A stretch of DNA of 64,000 nucleotides from positions 806,001-870,000 of the forward strand of contig OY969786.1 of the NCBI GenBank assembly GCA_963703075.1, given 5' to 3'. The stretch is from Korobacter sp963703075 (lineage in GTDB: Bacteria > Acidobacteriota > Terriglobia > Terriglobales > Acidobacteriaceae). The translations under genes were made by a program, and so were the position numbers. Shown here one piece after another: positions 35,450 through 45,817 of this stretch. Each line of letters starts with the position of its first letter. Position 1 is the first letter of the stretch. The notes below the pieces were generated by a model. The model ran no database searches, was not told where the DNA came from, and saw only the letters and a program-made list of their open reading frames with translations.

Positions 35450-36753
35450 ATGTCACAGCAGGTTTCGGGTGCGAGCCCAGTTGCGCTTTCCGAGCGCATC
35501 CTTTTCATTGATGTCTTGCGGGGGATGGCGTTGTTCGGCATCCTGGCGGCGAACATGCGCGCCTTCTTCGCGCCGCTCGACGTCTACGGTTCGATCCAAG
35601 TCCTGTTTCACAGCCGCGCCGACATCCTGGCACAAGCTTTCATCGATACCTTTATTCAAGGCAAGTTCATCACGATCTTCTCCTTCCTCTTTGGAATGGG
35701 GTTTGCAATCCAGATGACGCGTGCAGAGGCGCGAGGCGTACGCTTTCTCGGTTTCTATCCACGACGGCTGGTGGCGCTCGCGATCTTCGGGCTGATTCAC
35801 GGAATTTTGATTTGGGCCGGCGACATCCTACTGACCTATGCGCTCTCCGGCGCGATCTTGTTGGTCTTCCGCAAGCGCGAACAGAAAACCCTGCTGTGGT
35901 GGGCTGGCAGCCTGTTCGCCTTGCCATTTGTCGTAAGCAGCATCTTCCTGGTCTGTATTTCAGCCGCTTCCACCGCCCATGGATGGATCCCAAGGCGCCC
36001 GACATGAAGAAGATCTATGAAGTGGTGAATATCTACGCCCATGGATCGGTGCGGCAAATCCTGGTGCAGAACTGGGTCGAGTGGAAGCACACCGTGCCCA
36101 CGCAACTCTTCGCGATTTACGCCGTGGGCCTGTTCGCGCTCGGCATGTGGGTGTGGCGCGCAGGCATCGTGCAGAATCTCGAACAGTACAAGCCCATCCT
36201 GCGGAAGGTGTGCGCTTGGTGTATCCCAATCGGGATACTCCTGAATCTTTACGTTGCCCTGGTGAACATCTATGTTCCGCAGGGACACGTCTCGCTGTGG
36301 GCGTGGGCGGCCGGTGTGTTGTTCCTGCCGGCAGCACACACCTTAAGCGCGGGATACATTTCTGGTTTGGCGCTGTTCTTTTTCGACGAGAACAAGCGGC
36401 GCTTCCTACTGCCGTTCGCTGCCGTGGGACGCATGGCCTTAACCGATTACCTGATGCAATCGGTGTTCTTCACCTTGTTTTTCTACCACTACACCACTGG
36501 ACTTTTCGGGCGCGTGGGTCCTGCGCTGGGGATGGCGATCACGGTGGTGTTTTACGCCGCGCAGGTAGGGTTCAGTAATTGGTGGTTGAAGGGACATCGT
36601 TTTGGTCCGATGGAATGGCTGTGGCGCGGCATGACCTACGGGAGGTTCCCGTCGATGAGCAAGGACGAGCAAGCCCCCGCCGCGACCCCCGCGCTGGCGT
36701 TGGCCGCGGCGGCGACCGAGGGCGAACCTTCCGATGCCGAGAGGATTGCTTAA
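35450..36753 (+). CDS. DUF418 polytopic membrane protein, frameshifted
   Basis: An inner-membrane protein of the DUF418 (YeiB-like) family. The first part (35450 to about 35980) holds RILFIDVLRGMALFGILAAN and FSFLFGMGFAIQM; the frame then stops at 36007. The second part continues one base out of phase from about 35980 to 36753 with MDPKAPDMKKIYEV, several helices, the DUF418 core GRMALTDYLMQSVFFTLFFY and GPMEWLWRGMTYG. A missing base near 35970-35990 explains it; the intact product would be about 434 residues. The C-terminus is Ala/Glu-rich. It overlaps the glycoside hydrolase gene by 4 bp, tail to tail. The function of the family is unknown. Confidence 0.85.
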
Positions 36754-38933
36754 CGCGCTGCGACGTTGCCGCGTAACACGGTGACGGATGCGGGTGGGAG
36801 ATCGTATTCCGTTTCACCCGAAGCGTTCACCGTAGTGCGGAGCGGCGGATCGTCCGGATTTGCCTGCCCCATGGTGTAAGAGAGAACCGAGTATTCTCCC
36901 GGTTTCTCGGCATGCGCCATGAACTTCGTCAGATCCGGATGCCACTGGTATTGCGCGCGGCCAAAGGACAGCACATCCACGTTGCCAGAGAAGCCGGCCT
37001 TCGCCTTGGACGATTCATCGTCAAACGCGATGCGTACTTTGTGTCCGTTGAACTGATCTCGGTTGACGACGAGCAGCGCCCACTTGCCGTCCGGCCTCTT
37101 GACCGCATAGGCGGTGACCAACGCGTGTCCGGCGCCGTCGTCCAAGTCACCATGCGCGGCGAACGTGTGATGTTCGCCGTTGCCGGGCACGAGCCACTCA
37201 CGGTTAATCAGTTGCGAAACATAGAACTGCGGCAGCGGTTGCTGGGCGGCATAGTTCGCGTCCACGGTGAACATCCCAAAAGTTCCGGGAGAATCGTTGC
37301 AGCCGTGTTCCATTTGTAGCGGCAAATAGTGGAAAAAATAAACTCCATTTCCGCCTGCGTTAAGAAAGGCACCGATGTAATCCGCCAGCCAGATGCCGGA
37401 GAAGAGATCCATGTAGGTCTCGCTCGCACCCGACGATAAGTTCGATTCGGTGATGAACATCGGCACGTTCTCGGGAACCCCGTCCTCGTGCCACACCTGC
37501 ATGATGTGGCTCACCAGGGTGGGCTCGTCATAAAGGCTGCCCCAGGGAATGCGGCATGGGTCGTACGGATAATGTTCGAAGGAGAAAAACGCGAGGTCGT
37601 TCAGCCGTCCGTGCTGCTTGAGGTAATCGATGAAGCGCCCGGTCCATGAGACTTTCCCATTCGCGTCGGCCCAGATTTCTATGTCTTTGTTCTCGCCCGT
37701 AAACGAAGGGCCGCCGAGCTTCAGCTTGGGATCGACCCTGTGCAGAGCTTCTGCCCACTGAACGTAGAGCGCCGCGTAGTCTTCGGGCTCCATGAACTGG
37801 CCATCGGCTTCTTCCCCCATCTCGACGTAAGAGATCGGGTAGTTTCGTTTCTCGATGTAGGCAATCTCGGCAGCTGAATTCTCGGGCGTCTCGTAGATCA
37901 TGGCGACGGGAATCATCGCGGGAAGACCGCGGGTGACGCCGCTGGTGAAGAAGAGATCAAAGCCGACCTGCGCCTCTTTCATTCCGCTGATGTCATCGGG
38001 ACCGTGCCAGGAATCGATCGAGGAGCAGTAGGTCGTGGTCTGTTCCTGGTCGGGGGTATGGCGCGCGATGTCATGGAAGCCAGAGGCCGTTTCGGTTCCT
38101 ATATAAAGCTCGTTGATGGCATAGCCAACGCAGTTGCGCGGATCGCCCGAGCCGTGGGTGTCGCAGGTATTCGAGGACTTCGTCATCAGGATGCGCAGGT
38201 AGCGCACCGGCATCGGCTCACTGCTCAGGCGCAAAGTTTCCGTTCCCCCATGCGAGGACTGCACCGTGCCACGGGGAAAACTCTGCCATACGCCACGCGT
38301 AGGAATGCGAATCGGATCGTCACCCGTCCAGTACTGGACCTCGTAATTCACGGCGTATGGATTCGCCCATGCAATGCGGATCGCGTCGAGCATCTGCACT
38401 TGCGCGAGATCGACAATGACCCATTGCGGATGCAGGGTGTCGCTCTCGTGCGTAAACCGTTCGGTGAGATACGGATTGCTCTTCCAGTAAGTGTTTGGAT
38501 CGCCGTCCGTGATACGCGAATATCCGGAATTGCCGGTGCCGTCATTGCGGGTGAACCCGCGATGCGGAAGCCGATAGCCATATGAATAACGCAAGAATTC
38601 GGTGGGGGTGGATGACCCGACAAAATAGCCTTGGCCAGAAGGATCGCTCCATGCGCCTTTGGGGTTCCAGTGCCACGCCTCGACGGCGAGCTCGGTGTTC
38701 TGCCGATAGGTCACGGGCTGCCAGCCGGATTCGAGAGCGCGTCCCAGGTTTGGCTGGACGAGATCATGATCGATCGCGGTCACGGGAATGCGATCGACGC
38801 CCGCACCGAGCGTCTGATTCGGGATGAAGCGGTTGGTGGCGTGCGCGGGAGTTGCGTCGACGGTGATGGTTTGGGCAGCGGACAGGGAACCGAGAAGCAG
38901 GGCAGCGGCGAGGAAAGCAAAGCGATAGTTCAT
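36750..38933 (-). CDS. Secreted glycoside hydrolase with inserted F5/8C (CBM32-like) domain
   Basis: An exported protein of 727 residues with signal peptide MNYRFAFLAAALLLGSLSAAQ. A discoidin/F5/8 type C domain lies at about 130-285 (YSRITDGDPNTYW, then WVIVDLAQVQMLDAIRIAWA). The following TIM barrel resembles clan GH-A arabinofuranosidases: the acid/base is likely E374 or E375 in YVEMGEEADG, and the nucleophile E496 in MFITESNLSS. A beta-sandwich ends the protein. The exact GH family and substrate are not clear; a plant-type arabinan or xylan is plausible. GGAAGG precedes the start, and a LacI-like operator sits in its promoter. Confidence 0.82.
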   Translation of the reverse strand: MNYRFAFLAAALLLGSLSAAQTITVDATPAHATNRFIPNQTLGAGVDRIPVTAIDHDLVQPNLGRALESGWQPVTYRQNTELAVEAWHWNPKGAWSDPSGQGYFVGSSTPTEFLRYSYGYRLPHRGFTRNDGTGNSGYSRITDGDPNTYWKSNPYLTERFTHESDTLHPQWVIVDLAQVQMLDAIRIAWANPYAVNYEVQYWTGDDPIRIPTRGVWQSFPRGTVQSSHGGTETLRLSSEPMPVRYLRILMTKSSNTCDTHGSGDPRNCVGYAINELYIGTETASGFHDIARHTPDQEQTTTYCSSIDSWHGPDDISGMKEAQVGFDLFFTSGVTRGLPAMIPVAMIYETPENSAAEIAYIEKRNYPISYVEMGEEADGQFMEPEDYAALYVQWAEALHRVDPKLKLGGPSFTGENKDIEIWADANGKVSWTGRFIDYLKQHGRLNDLAFFSFEHYPYDPCRIPWGSLYDEPTLVSHIMQVWHEDGVPENVPMFITESNLSSGASETYMDLFSGIWLADYIGAFLNAGGNGVYFFHYLPLQMEHGCNDSPGTFGMFTVDANYAAQQPLPQFYVSQLINREWLVPGNGEHHTFAAHGDLDDGAGHALVTAYAVKRPDGKWALLVVNRDQFNGHKVRIAFDDESSKAKAGFSGNVDVLSFGRAQYQWHPDLTKFMAHAEKPGEYSVLSYTMGQANPDDPPLRTTVNASGETEYDLPPASVTVLRGNVAAR

Positions 38934-38961
38934 CTACGAATCAACCTTCCGAGTCGCCCAC

Positions 38962-38991
38962 ACTATGCCACATTGAAACGTTTTAAAGCAA
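38962..38991 (-). promoter_or_regulatory. Promoter with LacI-family-like operator in its spacer, upstream of the glycoside hydrolase
   Basis: Read on the minus strand: TTGCTT (complement of 38986-38991), an 18-bp spacer, CATAGT (complement of 38962-38967). The spacer contains TTAAAACGTTTCAA (38973-38986), one base short of the perfect LacI-type palindrome TTGAAACGTTTCAA with its central CG. A repressor bound here would block RNA polymerase directly, the usual arrangement for sugar-responsive control. No LacI gene is adjacent. Confidence 0.6.
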
Positions 38992-39438
38992 CGAGGGGCT
39001 AACGGTGTCAAGCGTTTACGTCGGAGAAGCTCAGTACCCGGCCAAGAGGGAACGTTTTCCGAATTGGAACGGCACGTTGCAGAGTTTCGAAACTGAACGA
39101 TGATTGAGCGAAACGACGATAATGGCTGGCAAACCCCAAGGTGGCGGAAAACAAGGGCCTGGAGTATGCAGAAAAGTGCAGCTTTTCCACAGCAATCCGA
39201 CTCACTGAGCGGAGTTGTTCGAATGATCTGAATGGATTAGGGTCAAAATATTCGGTTCCTTAAATGCAGAGTTGGTGTAGGATTCAGCATCCCCCAAGAA
39301 TATACGGCTCGTGTACTGCAAGCATGCTGTAGTTGGTTGACTGACTTCACATCAGCGAGGATTCTTAGCTTTTTCAATTGCATTGGGGCCTACGGGAATT
39401 GAGGGGCACAGTTTGAGCTCTGGAAAAGTTGCTTGTAA
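38992..39438. other. Long divergent intergenic region before the sigma-54 activator gene
   Basis: About 450 bp without a gene. A possible promoter for the activator gene is TTGACT (39337-39342), a 17-bp spacer and GATTCT (39360-39365). A perfect AGCATGCT palindrome lies at 39321-39328, just upstream. I looked for a -24/-12 promoter and found only mis-spaced candidates. The leader before the ATG at 39439 would be about 70 nt. Confidence 0.45.
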
Positions 39439-40962
<1,524 letters not shown>

Positions 40963-40985
40963 TCGTGCGCGGCGCCGGCTCAGCG

Positions 40986-42482
40986 TCAGTGGCCGGGCGG
41001 ATTGGCGCGAACGATGAAGACGGCCGAAACCTTGTCCTCGTACGCAAGCTGAAAGCGTGGGTCCAGCCGCAAGAGCTGGACAAGGGGCGTTTTGACCGGC
41101 CCCACCACGAGCTTTGCGTTGTTCAACTCCGGATCGGTATTCCAAGCCGGCTCTCCATTCCAAGTTTCCGCTGAACGTGCAATGTGCGCATCTCCATGCA
41201 GCGCCGCCCGGCCATCGATGGTCACGGGATAACGAAGCGACCAGAGAAGATAGCCTCCCCAGGTGTAATCGTTGAATAGAGGCCCGGGATATCCAGCGGC
41301 CTGGATGCGGGCGACCGCATCCACCGGCATCACGGTCGCGAGCATGGTTCGAAGCACTTCGTTGTTCACTCCCATAACGCGCGAACCGAAGCTCAACACC
41401 AGCGCAACCAATAGAACGGTGACGGGCACCGCGATGATTCCGGCTTCTTTCTTTGGTTGCTGAACATGGGTTCGCACGGCGGAAGCGAGAATCGCGGTCG
41501 TGATGACGACGATGATCCAGATATCGCGTCGCGACCGGAATGAAGCCCAGACCGCGAAAGCAAATAAAACAACCTCGAAAAAAGTAAGCTGCTTGTGCCA
41601 GCCCAACGCGAAGGCGGCGCCCAGGGTTACCAGCAAAATCAGGTAATCGGTGGAAGAGCGGAACCCGAGGGCTTGCAGCTCCGAGATGCTTTGCAGGACG
41701 CCCGACTGCGAAGCCAGGTCGTGCGCGATCTTATAGATTTCCCATCCGTAAGGATTCAGTAACGGCGCCAGTAGGCATGCGAGGAAGATCGGTGCGATCC
41801 AACGCATTTGCAGGCGGGTGCGCGTCGCGGGCCACCAGCGGGCGACTACCGCTTCTCCGACAGCAATGCCCAAGACCAGCAAGCCATCGATGAACTGGAT
41901 GTGAAGGTTTGCCCAAAGCGCGAAAAGAAAAGGTAAAAAGAGCAACTCGCGGGATTCACCGGTACGCCTGGCGTGCAGCAGGATATCGATTTCCACGACG
42001 AAAAAGAAAATGGTAAAAAGCCACGGCCGCGGAGTGTAGAGTCCGGTGAGGCATCGCCAGGTAATGCAAGTCAGGATGATCCTGATCGCGAAATCGGATT
42101 GCAGACGCTGGAACAAGTGATAGCTGGCCGCGGTAATCGCCGAGACCATGGCCGCCGTAAAGAGGTTGATGCCGACCAATCCGAAGCGCGAAAAGCATTT
42201 GAGAATCAGCAGATCGAAGAGCCAGCTATAGGCCTGCCACGGTTTGCCGGCAGCGAAGCTGGAAAACGGATCGGTGTGCGGCAAGGCATGGTGGGCGAGG
42301 ATCCACTCACCGGTGCGCATATGCCACCACACGTCGGGATCGCCCGCGGTGACACTATGCAGGCAGACCAGCGCGGGAGCCACGCACAACGGCGCGATAA
42401 TCAGCGCCTGTACGAATCGCGTTGCCAGCGTCGATTGCGCACCCGGCGGAGAAGGCGCTGCGGCTTGGGCTTGTCCTTCCAT
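40986..42482 (-). CDS. Polytopic GT-C-like membrane protein
   Basis: A membrane protein of 498 residues with about ten hydrophobic segments. Its first periplasmic loop has GDPDVWWHMRTGEWILAH, followed by QAYSWLFDLL, NLHIQFIDG, LNPYGWEIYK and, near the end, YTWGGYLLWSL and VTIDGRAALHGD. The same landmarks in the same order occur in the protein at 55821-57416, so the two are paralogs. The topology and the acidic loop suggest a lipid-linked-sugar glycosyltransferase of the GT-C superfamily; no activity has been shown for this group to my knowledge. It converges with the activator gene, 23 bp apart. Confidence 0.75.
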   Translation of the reverse strand: MEGQAQAAAPSPPGAQSTLATRFVQALIIAPLCVAPALVCLHSVTAGDPDVWWHMRTGEWILAHHALPHTDPFSSFAAGKPWQAYSWLFDLLILKCFSRFGLVGINLFTAAMVSAITAASYHLFQRLQSDFAIRIILTCITWRCLTGLYTPRPWLFTIFFFVVEIDILLHARRTGESRELLFLPFLFALWANLHIQFIDGLLVLGIAVGEAVVARWWPATRTRLQMRWIAPIFLACLLAPLLNPYGWEIYKIAHDLASQSGVLQSISELQALGFRSSTDYLILLVTLGAAFALGWHKQLTFFEVVLFAFAVWASFRSRRDIWIIVVITTAILASAVRTHVQQPKKEAGIIAVPVTVLLVALVLSFGSRVMGVNNEVLRTMLATVMPVDAVARIQAAGYPGPLFNDYTWGGYLLWSLRYPVTIDGRAALHGDAHIARSAETWNGEPAWNTDPELNNAKLVVGPVKTPLVQLLRLDPRFQLAYEDKVSAVFIVRANPPGH

Positions 42483-42688
42483 TGATCCTCAGACCGATAT
42501 CTTTTTCGCGTTAACAAGAGTGCTGTTCGAGTGGCTGGATTTTACGGGCCCAAGTCGTAGCTGGCAATGAGTCATCTGCGTGAGAGCGGTGCTGCGCTGC
42601 TTGCGGATTCTGAGGAAAGCCTGGTGTAAGATGCAGCCACACAGTACAGCTTTTCTATGCAGAAGACGAAATGGGAGGCGCCCGTTCG

Positions 42689-43621
42689 ATGAGCAGCATG
42701 TGCGCAGCGGATTGTCTCGCCCTGCTCGCCGCGCTGCAAAACAGCGACGGCGGATGGGGATTCCGCAAGGGAGGCGAAAGCCGCGTGGAACCCACCTGCT
42801 GGGCGTACTGGGCCTTGTCTTCGACGCAAAGCATGGCGATGGATTCGCCGGCGCTGCACAATGCGCGTCAATTTCTCTTCAGGAATCAAGCGAAAGACGG
42901 CTTCTGGACTGCGACGCCGGAGATGAAAACGGGGAACTGGGTTACTTCGTTGGCGTGCGCCGTGCTGGCCCAGGGCGGCGACGCGCAAGCCGCAATTTCC
43001 GCAGGGTTGGCGTGGCTCTGCAACGACTATCCACTGGACAGCAGCCTGCTCGTCCGGCTCATTGACAAGCTACGTGGCGGGAGCAAGGTCGACGAGATGA
43101 GCAACGCTTATCGAGGCTGGGGCTGGACGCCGCGTACCAGCAGTTGGGTGGAACCGACCGCCTTTGCCATCCTTGCCTTGCAGGAATGTCCACCCTCCGT
43201 GTTGCCGGACTCCGCCGCGCGACGACAGGAATCTGCGATCGCACTGCTTTACGATCGCATGTGTCCCGGAGGCGGTTGGAACTGCGGAAATCCGAGCGTC
43301 TATGGAGTCGCGGGGCAGCCCCTGGTTCTGCCGACCGCATGGGCGTTGCTGGCATTGCACGCCAGCCCTGAGCATCCGCGCCGAAAACTCAGCCTCGATT
43401 GGTTGAGAGCAGACGTTCCCAACATCGAAAGTGCGAGCTCGCTCGCAGCCGCTACGATCTGTCTGGAACTCTATGGGGAAGCGGTACCCGTAGCGAAGTT
43501 GAGTCTTCACGAGTGCTCTCCTGAAGAGATCGCAGCGGATGGAACTCACGCTCTCGCCTGGGCGGCTCTGGCCCTGGCTCCGGAACGCGCGTGGCCGCTG
43601 CGGGCGGAGGTGCCGGCGTGA
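42689..43621 (+). CDS. Squalene-cyclase/prenyltransferase-like repeat protein
   Basis: A protein of 310 residues made of alpha/alpha barrel repeats with QW-like motifs (LQNSDGGWGFRKGG, KDGFWTATPEMKTGNWV, CPGGGWNCGNP). It covers one barrel only, about half of a squalene-hopene cyclase, and I find no DxDD catalytic motif. No signal peptide is seen. The start at 42689 (MSSMCAADC) is chosen because GGAGG lies 10 nt upstream; ATG 42671 lies upstream of that site. Its stop overlaps the GTG start of the DUF362 gene, so the two products are made together. The function is unknown; terpenoid binding is only one possibility. Confidence 0.75.
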   Translation: MSSMCAADCLALLAALQNSDGGWGFRKGGESRVEPTCWAYWALSSTQSMAMDSPALHNARQFLFRNQAKDGFWTATPEMKTGNWVTSLACAVLAQGGDAQAAISAGLAWLCNDYPLDSSLLVRLIDKLRGGSKVDEMSNAYRGWGWTPRTSSWVEPTAFAILALQECPPSVLPDSAARRQESAIALLYDRMCPGGGWNCGNPSVYGVAGQPLVLPTAWALLALHASPEHPRRKLSLDWLRADVPNIESASSLAAATICLELYGEAVPVAKLSLHECSPEEIAADGTHALAWAALALAPERAWPLRAEVPA

Positions 43622-44533
43622 GTGGACGCGTTCAGTCGCTGATTCCGTCATTCCAACGCCCGCCGTCGCGGGTTTTGATCCGCAAGCTGGCGGTGTACGG
43701 AAAAGACCTCTTCGAACTGATGTATGAAAGCTTGCGTGAATTCAAGCTGCCGGTGAAAGACAAGACCGTCTTGCTAAAACCGAACCTGGTCGGTCTCGAT
43801 CCGCTGGGCGTCATGAATACCCATCCTTCGGTCATCGCGGCGGCACGCGACAGTTTTGTGCGTCTCGGCGCCGCGCGGGTCTTGATTGGCGACGGGCCGG
43901 CCATGCGACCGCGACACACGCGCCATTCTCGAGTCGGTGAAGCTGCGAGAATTTACCGGGGAGCTTGGCAGCGATTTCTGCGATCTCAACCTCGACGACG
44001 TGAGCCGGGTCGCGTTGCCGACCCACGCCAGCAAGCTCACTGAACTGTTTCTTCCGAAGACGGTGCTGGGCGTGGATTTCCTCGTTTCCATGCCGAAGCT
44101 GAAGACGCACCACTGGGCGGGCGTGACTTTGTCGCTCAAGAACATGTTTGGCATCGTGCCAGGAGCTTGTTATGGCTGGCCGAAAAATGTCTTGCATTGG
44201 GCGGGCATCGATCGCTCCATCCTCGATATCAACGCAGCCGCGCGGCCGGACTTCGCCATTATCGATGGTGTGATCGGCATGGAAGGGAATGGGCCGATCC
44301 AGGGAACACCGAAGCCGGCCGGGGTCCTGCTTTTCGGCGACGATCCGGTGGCAGTGGATGCGACGGCGTGCCGGGTGATGGGCCTGCTTCCCGAGGCCGT
44401 TCCCTATCTGGCGCGCGCCGGCACGCTGCTGGGTCACGTGGAAAACGCGAAGATTCAGCAACTTGGGGAGACCTGGGAGTCGGTGCGAACAAGCTTCGCA
44501 GTTTTGCCTAACTTTCGTCACTTGACAGCTTGA
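43618..44533 (+). CDS. DUF362 domain protein, frameshifted
   Basis: A DUF362 family protein (about 304 residues once joined). The start is GTG 43618 with GGAGG 8 nt upstream. The first frame gives TVLLKPNLVGLDPLGVMNTH and ARVLIGDGPA, then derails; the second frame from about 43900 gives DRDTRAILESVKLREF, LVSMPKLKTHHWAGVTLSLK, NMFGIVPGACYGWPK and IIDGVIGMEGNGPIQG, all typical of the family. One extra base near 43895-43910 (GGCCAT) explains it. The GDGPA and PKLKTH motifs resemble the form of DUF362 found in many anaerobes and acidobacteria; its reaction is unknown. It lacks a ferredoxin domain. Confidence 0.82.
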
Positions 44534-44548
44534 CTTTCAGAGTAGAAT
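44522..44548 (+). promoter_or_regulatory. Candidate promoter of the Tad operon
   Basis: A perfect TTGACA (44522-44527) inside the end of the DUF362 gene, then TAGAAT (44543-44548) with a short 15-bp spacer. Transcription would begin near 44555, about 140 nt before the first Tad gene. The spacer is below the optimum, so strength is doubtful. Confidence 0.4.
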
Positions 44549-44698
44549 TAGCTTCCCCCACCCTGCTACAGGGCTCCTAGGCCATGATTCAACAGATTCA
44601 GGCATTGGTTTGTTTGCAAGGTCAACCATAGAGTCAGAATCCACGTGAGAGCGCAGCTTCTTATGCAGGGTTCCTGGGCTGTGAAAGAGCGAAGTCAG

Positions 44699-45238
44699 AT
44701 GGAGAGCGCAAAAATAGGTCTGCACGCGCAAGTCAATCCGCTCCGCGGGCGGCAACGTTGTCGTGGTGCGGTGCTGGTCGAGATGGCATTCGTGCTACCG
44801 ATTCTCCTGGTTCTTTTCATGGGAGTCTTCTGGATGGGACGGGCCTTCAATGTCTGGGAGACTTTGCATCGCGCGGCTCGTGAGGGAGCGCGAGTAGCCG
44901 CGACCAAGACGTGTGCGTCCTGCAGTAGCGGTGGCGGCGTTGTTCCCACCGTCGGCAGCGTGGAAACGGCCGTCATGAACTCCTTGAGCGCCTCCTCGAT
45001 TGACACGACCAAGGTACAAATACCCTCTGGTTGCACAGGGAATCAGAGCACTAAGATCTGTTATGCACGCGACAGGGCTCTCAACAGCAGCACGAACTAT
45101 GCGGAGCCCGGAGTGCTTGTGAGCCTGAGCTACCCAGTGAAATTTCCCCTCCCCACAGCCCCGAAAGGCTGGTTCATGCAGTGGCATCTGACGACGATCA
45201 CGCTCACGGCTTCCGCCCAGATGCGAGAGGAAAATTAA
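44699..45238 (+). CDS. TadE-like pseudopilin (first copy)
   Basis: A membrane-anchored minor pilin of the Tad system, 179 residues. The basic N-terminus is followed by RGAVLVEMAFVLPILLVLFMGVFW, the TadE signature with the prepilin-type Glu and hydrophobic helix; downstream come AAREGARVAAT and paired cysteines (TCASC; a later Cys pair). It should be processed by CpaA and act at the pilus base. Start choices are ATG 44699, ATG 44663 or GTG 44645; the shortest leaves a typical N-terminal length. Its TAA stop overlaps the next ATG (TAATG). Confidence 0.85.
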   Translation: MESAKIGLHAQVNPLRGRQRCRGAVLVEMAFVLPILLVLFMGVFWMGRAFNVWETLHRAAREGARVAATKTCASCSSGGGVVPTVGSVETAVMNSLSASSIDTTKVQIPSGCTGNQSTKICYARDRALNSSTNYAEPGVLVSLSYPVKFPLPTAPKGWFMQWHLTTITLTASAQMREEN

Positions 45239-45804
45239 TGGACCGGCTCATCGCGAGACTTCGCGTCTTCCGCAAATTGGGATCGGAAACGAGCGGCTCG
45301 CAGCTGTTTGAAATGGCCTTGGTTCTGCCCATGCTTTTGGTTTTTGTGCTCGGGATTGGTGATTTTGGCGGAGCTTTCAATCTGAAGCACCGGCTGAGTA
45401 ATGCCGCCCGGGAAGGCGCGCGTTTAGCGGTCTCTGAGAGCAATCTCGACCTGACGTCCGGAGGCAGTGCGCCCCCCTCGGTTGTGGCGGTGTCACAGGT
45501 GGTTTCAAACTATCTTACGAATGCGGGTGTCACGCAATGCACCATCGCGGCCTCAGGTACCTCGGCCGGCTCGTTTAGCTGGAAGTTTAGTTCCTCATCC
45601 TCGGGGTGCTCAAATTTCGCGCTGATTGTCGACCGAAATTACACCTCCCTCAAGAGTAACGGCGCCACCATCATCGCCACCCACGTGACCCTCACTTATC
45701 CGTATACCTGGCGCTTACCACAGATCATTGGGTTGCTCTCGAAGGGATCGAGTCTGAGCCTCCCATCGACCGTAACGAGCGATTCGATCATGCTGAACCA
45801 GTAG
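45238..45804 (+). CDS. TadE-like pseudopilin (second copy)
   Basis: A second minor pilin of 188 residues. SQLFEMALVLPMLLVFVLGIGDFGG is the TadE signature, followed by AAREGARLAVSESN as in the first copy, then a serine-rich soluble domain. GAGAGG lies 7 nt before the ATG at 45238, and the start overlaps the stop of the preceding gene, so translation is coupled. The two TadE-like proteins share only the anchor and the AAREGAR block, indicating an old duplication or different roles (TadE and TadF). Confidence 0.85.
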   Translation: MDRLIARLRVFRKLGSETSGSQLFEMALVLPMLLVFVLGIGDFGGAFNLKHRLSNAAREGARLAVSESNLDLTSGGSAPPSVVAVSQVVSNYLTNAGVTQCTIAASGTSAGSFSWKFSSSSSGCSNFALIVDRNYTSLKSNGATIIATHVTLTYPYTWRLPQIIGLLSKGSSLSLPSTVTSDSIMLNQ

Positions 45805-45817
45805 GAGGAAGACTACG

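Noticed and set aside
39040..39100. Sigma-54 -24/-12 promoter (GGAACGGCACGTTGC) upstream of the activator gene
   Set aside because: The GG to GC spacing is 11 instead of 10 bp, and it lies more than 300 bp from the start codon.
39420..39436. Sigma-54-like TGGAAAAGTTGC just before the activator gene
   Set aside because: The GG to GC spacing is only 7 bp, too short for sigma-54.
43591..44043. Separate 150-codon gene at the start of the DUF362 region
   Set aside because: Its sequence after about 43905 is out-of-frame DUF362; the region is one frameshifted gene starting at GTG 43618.
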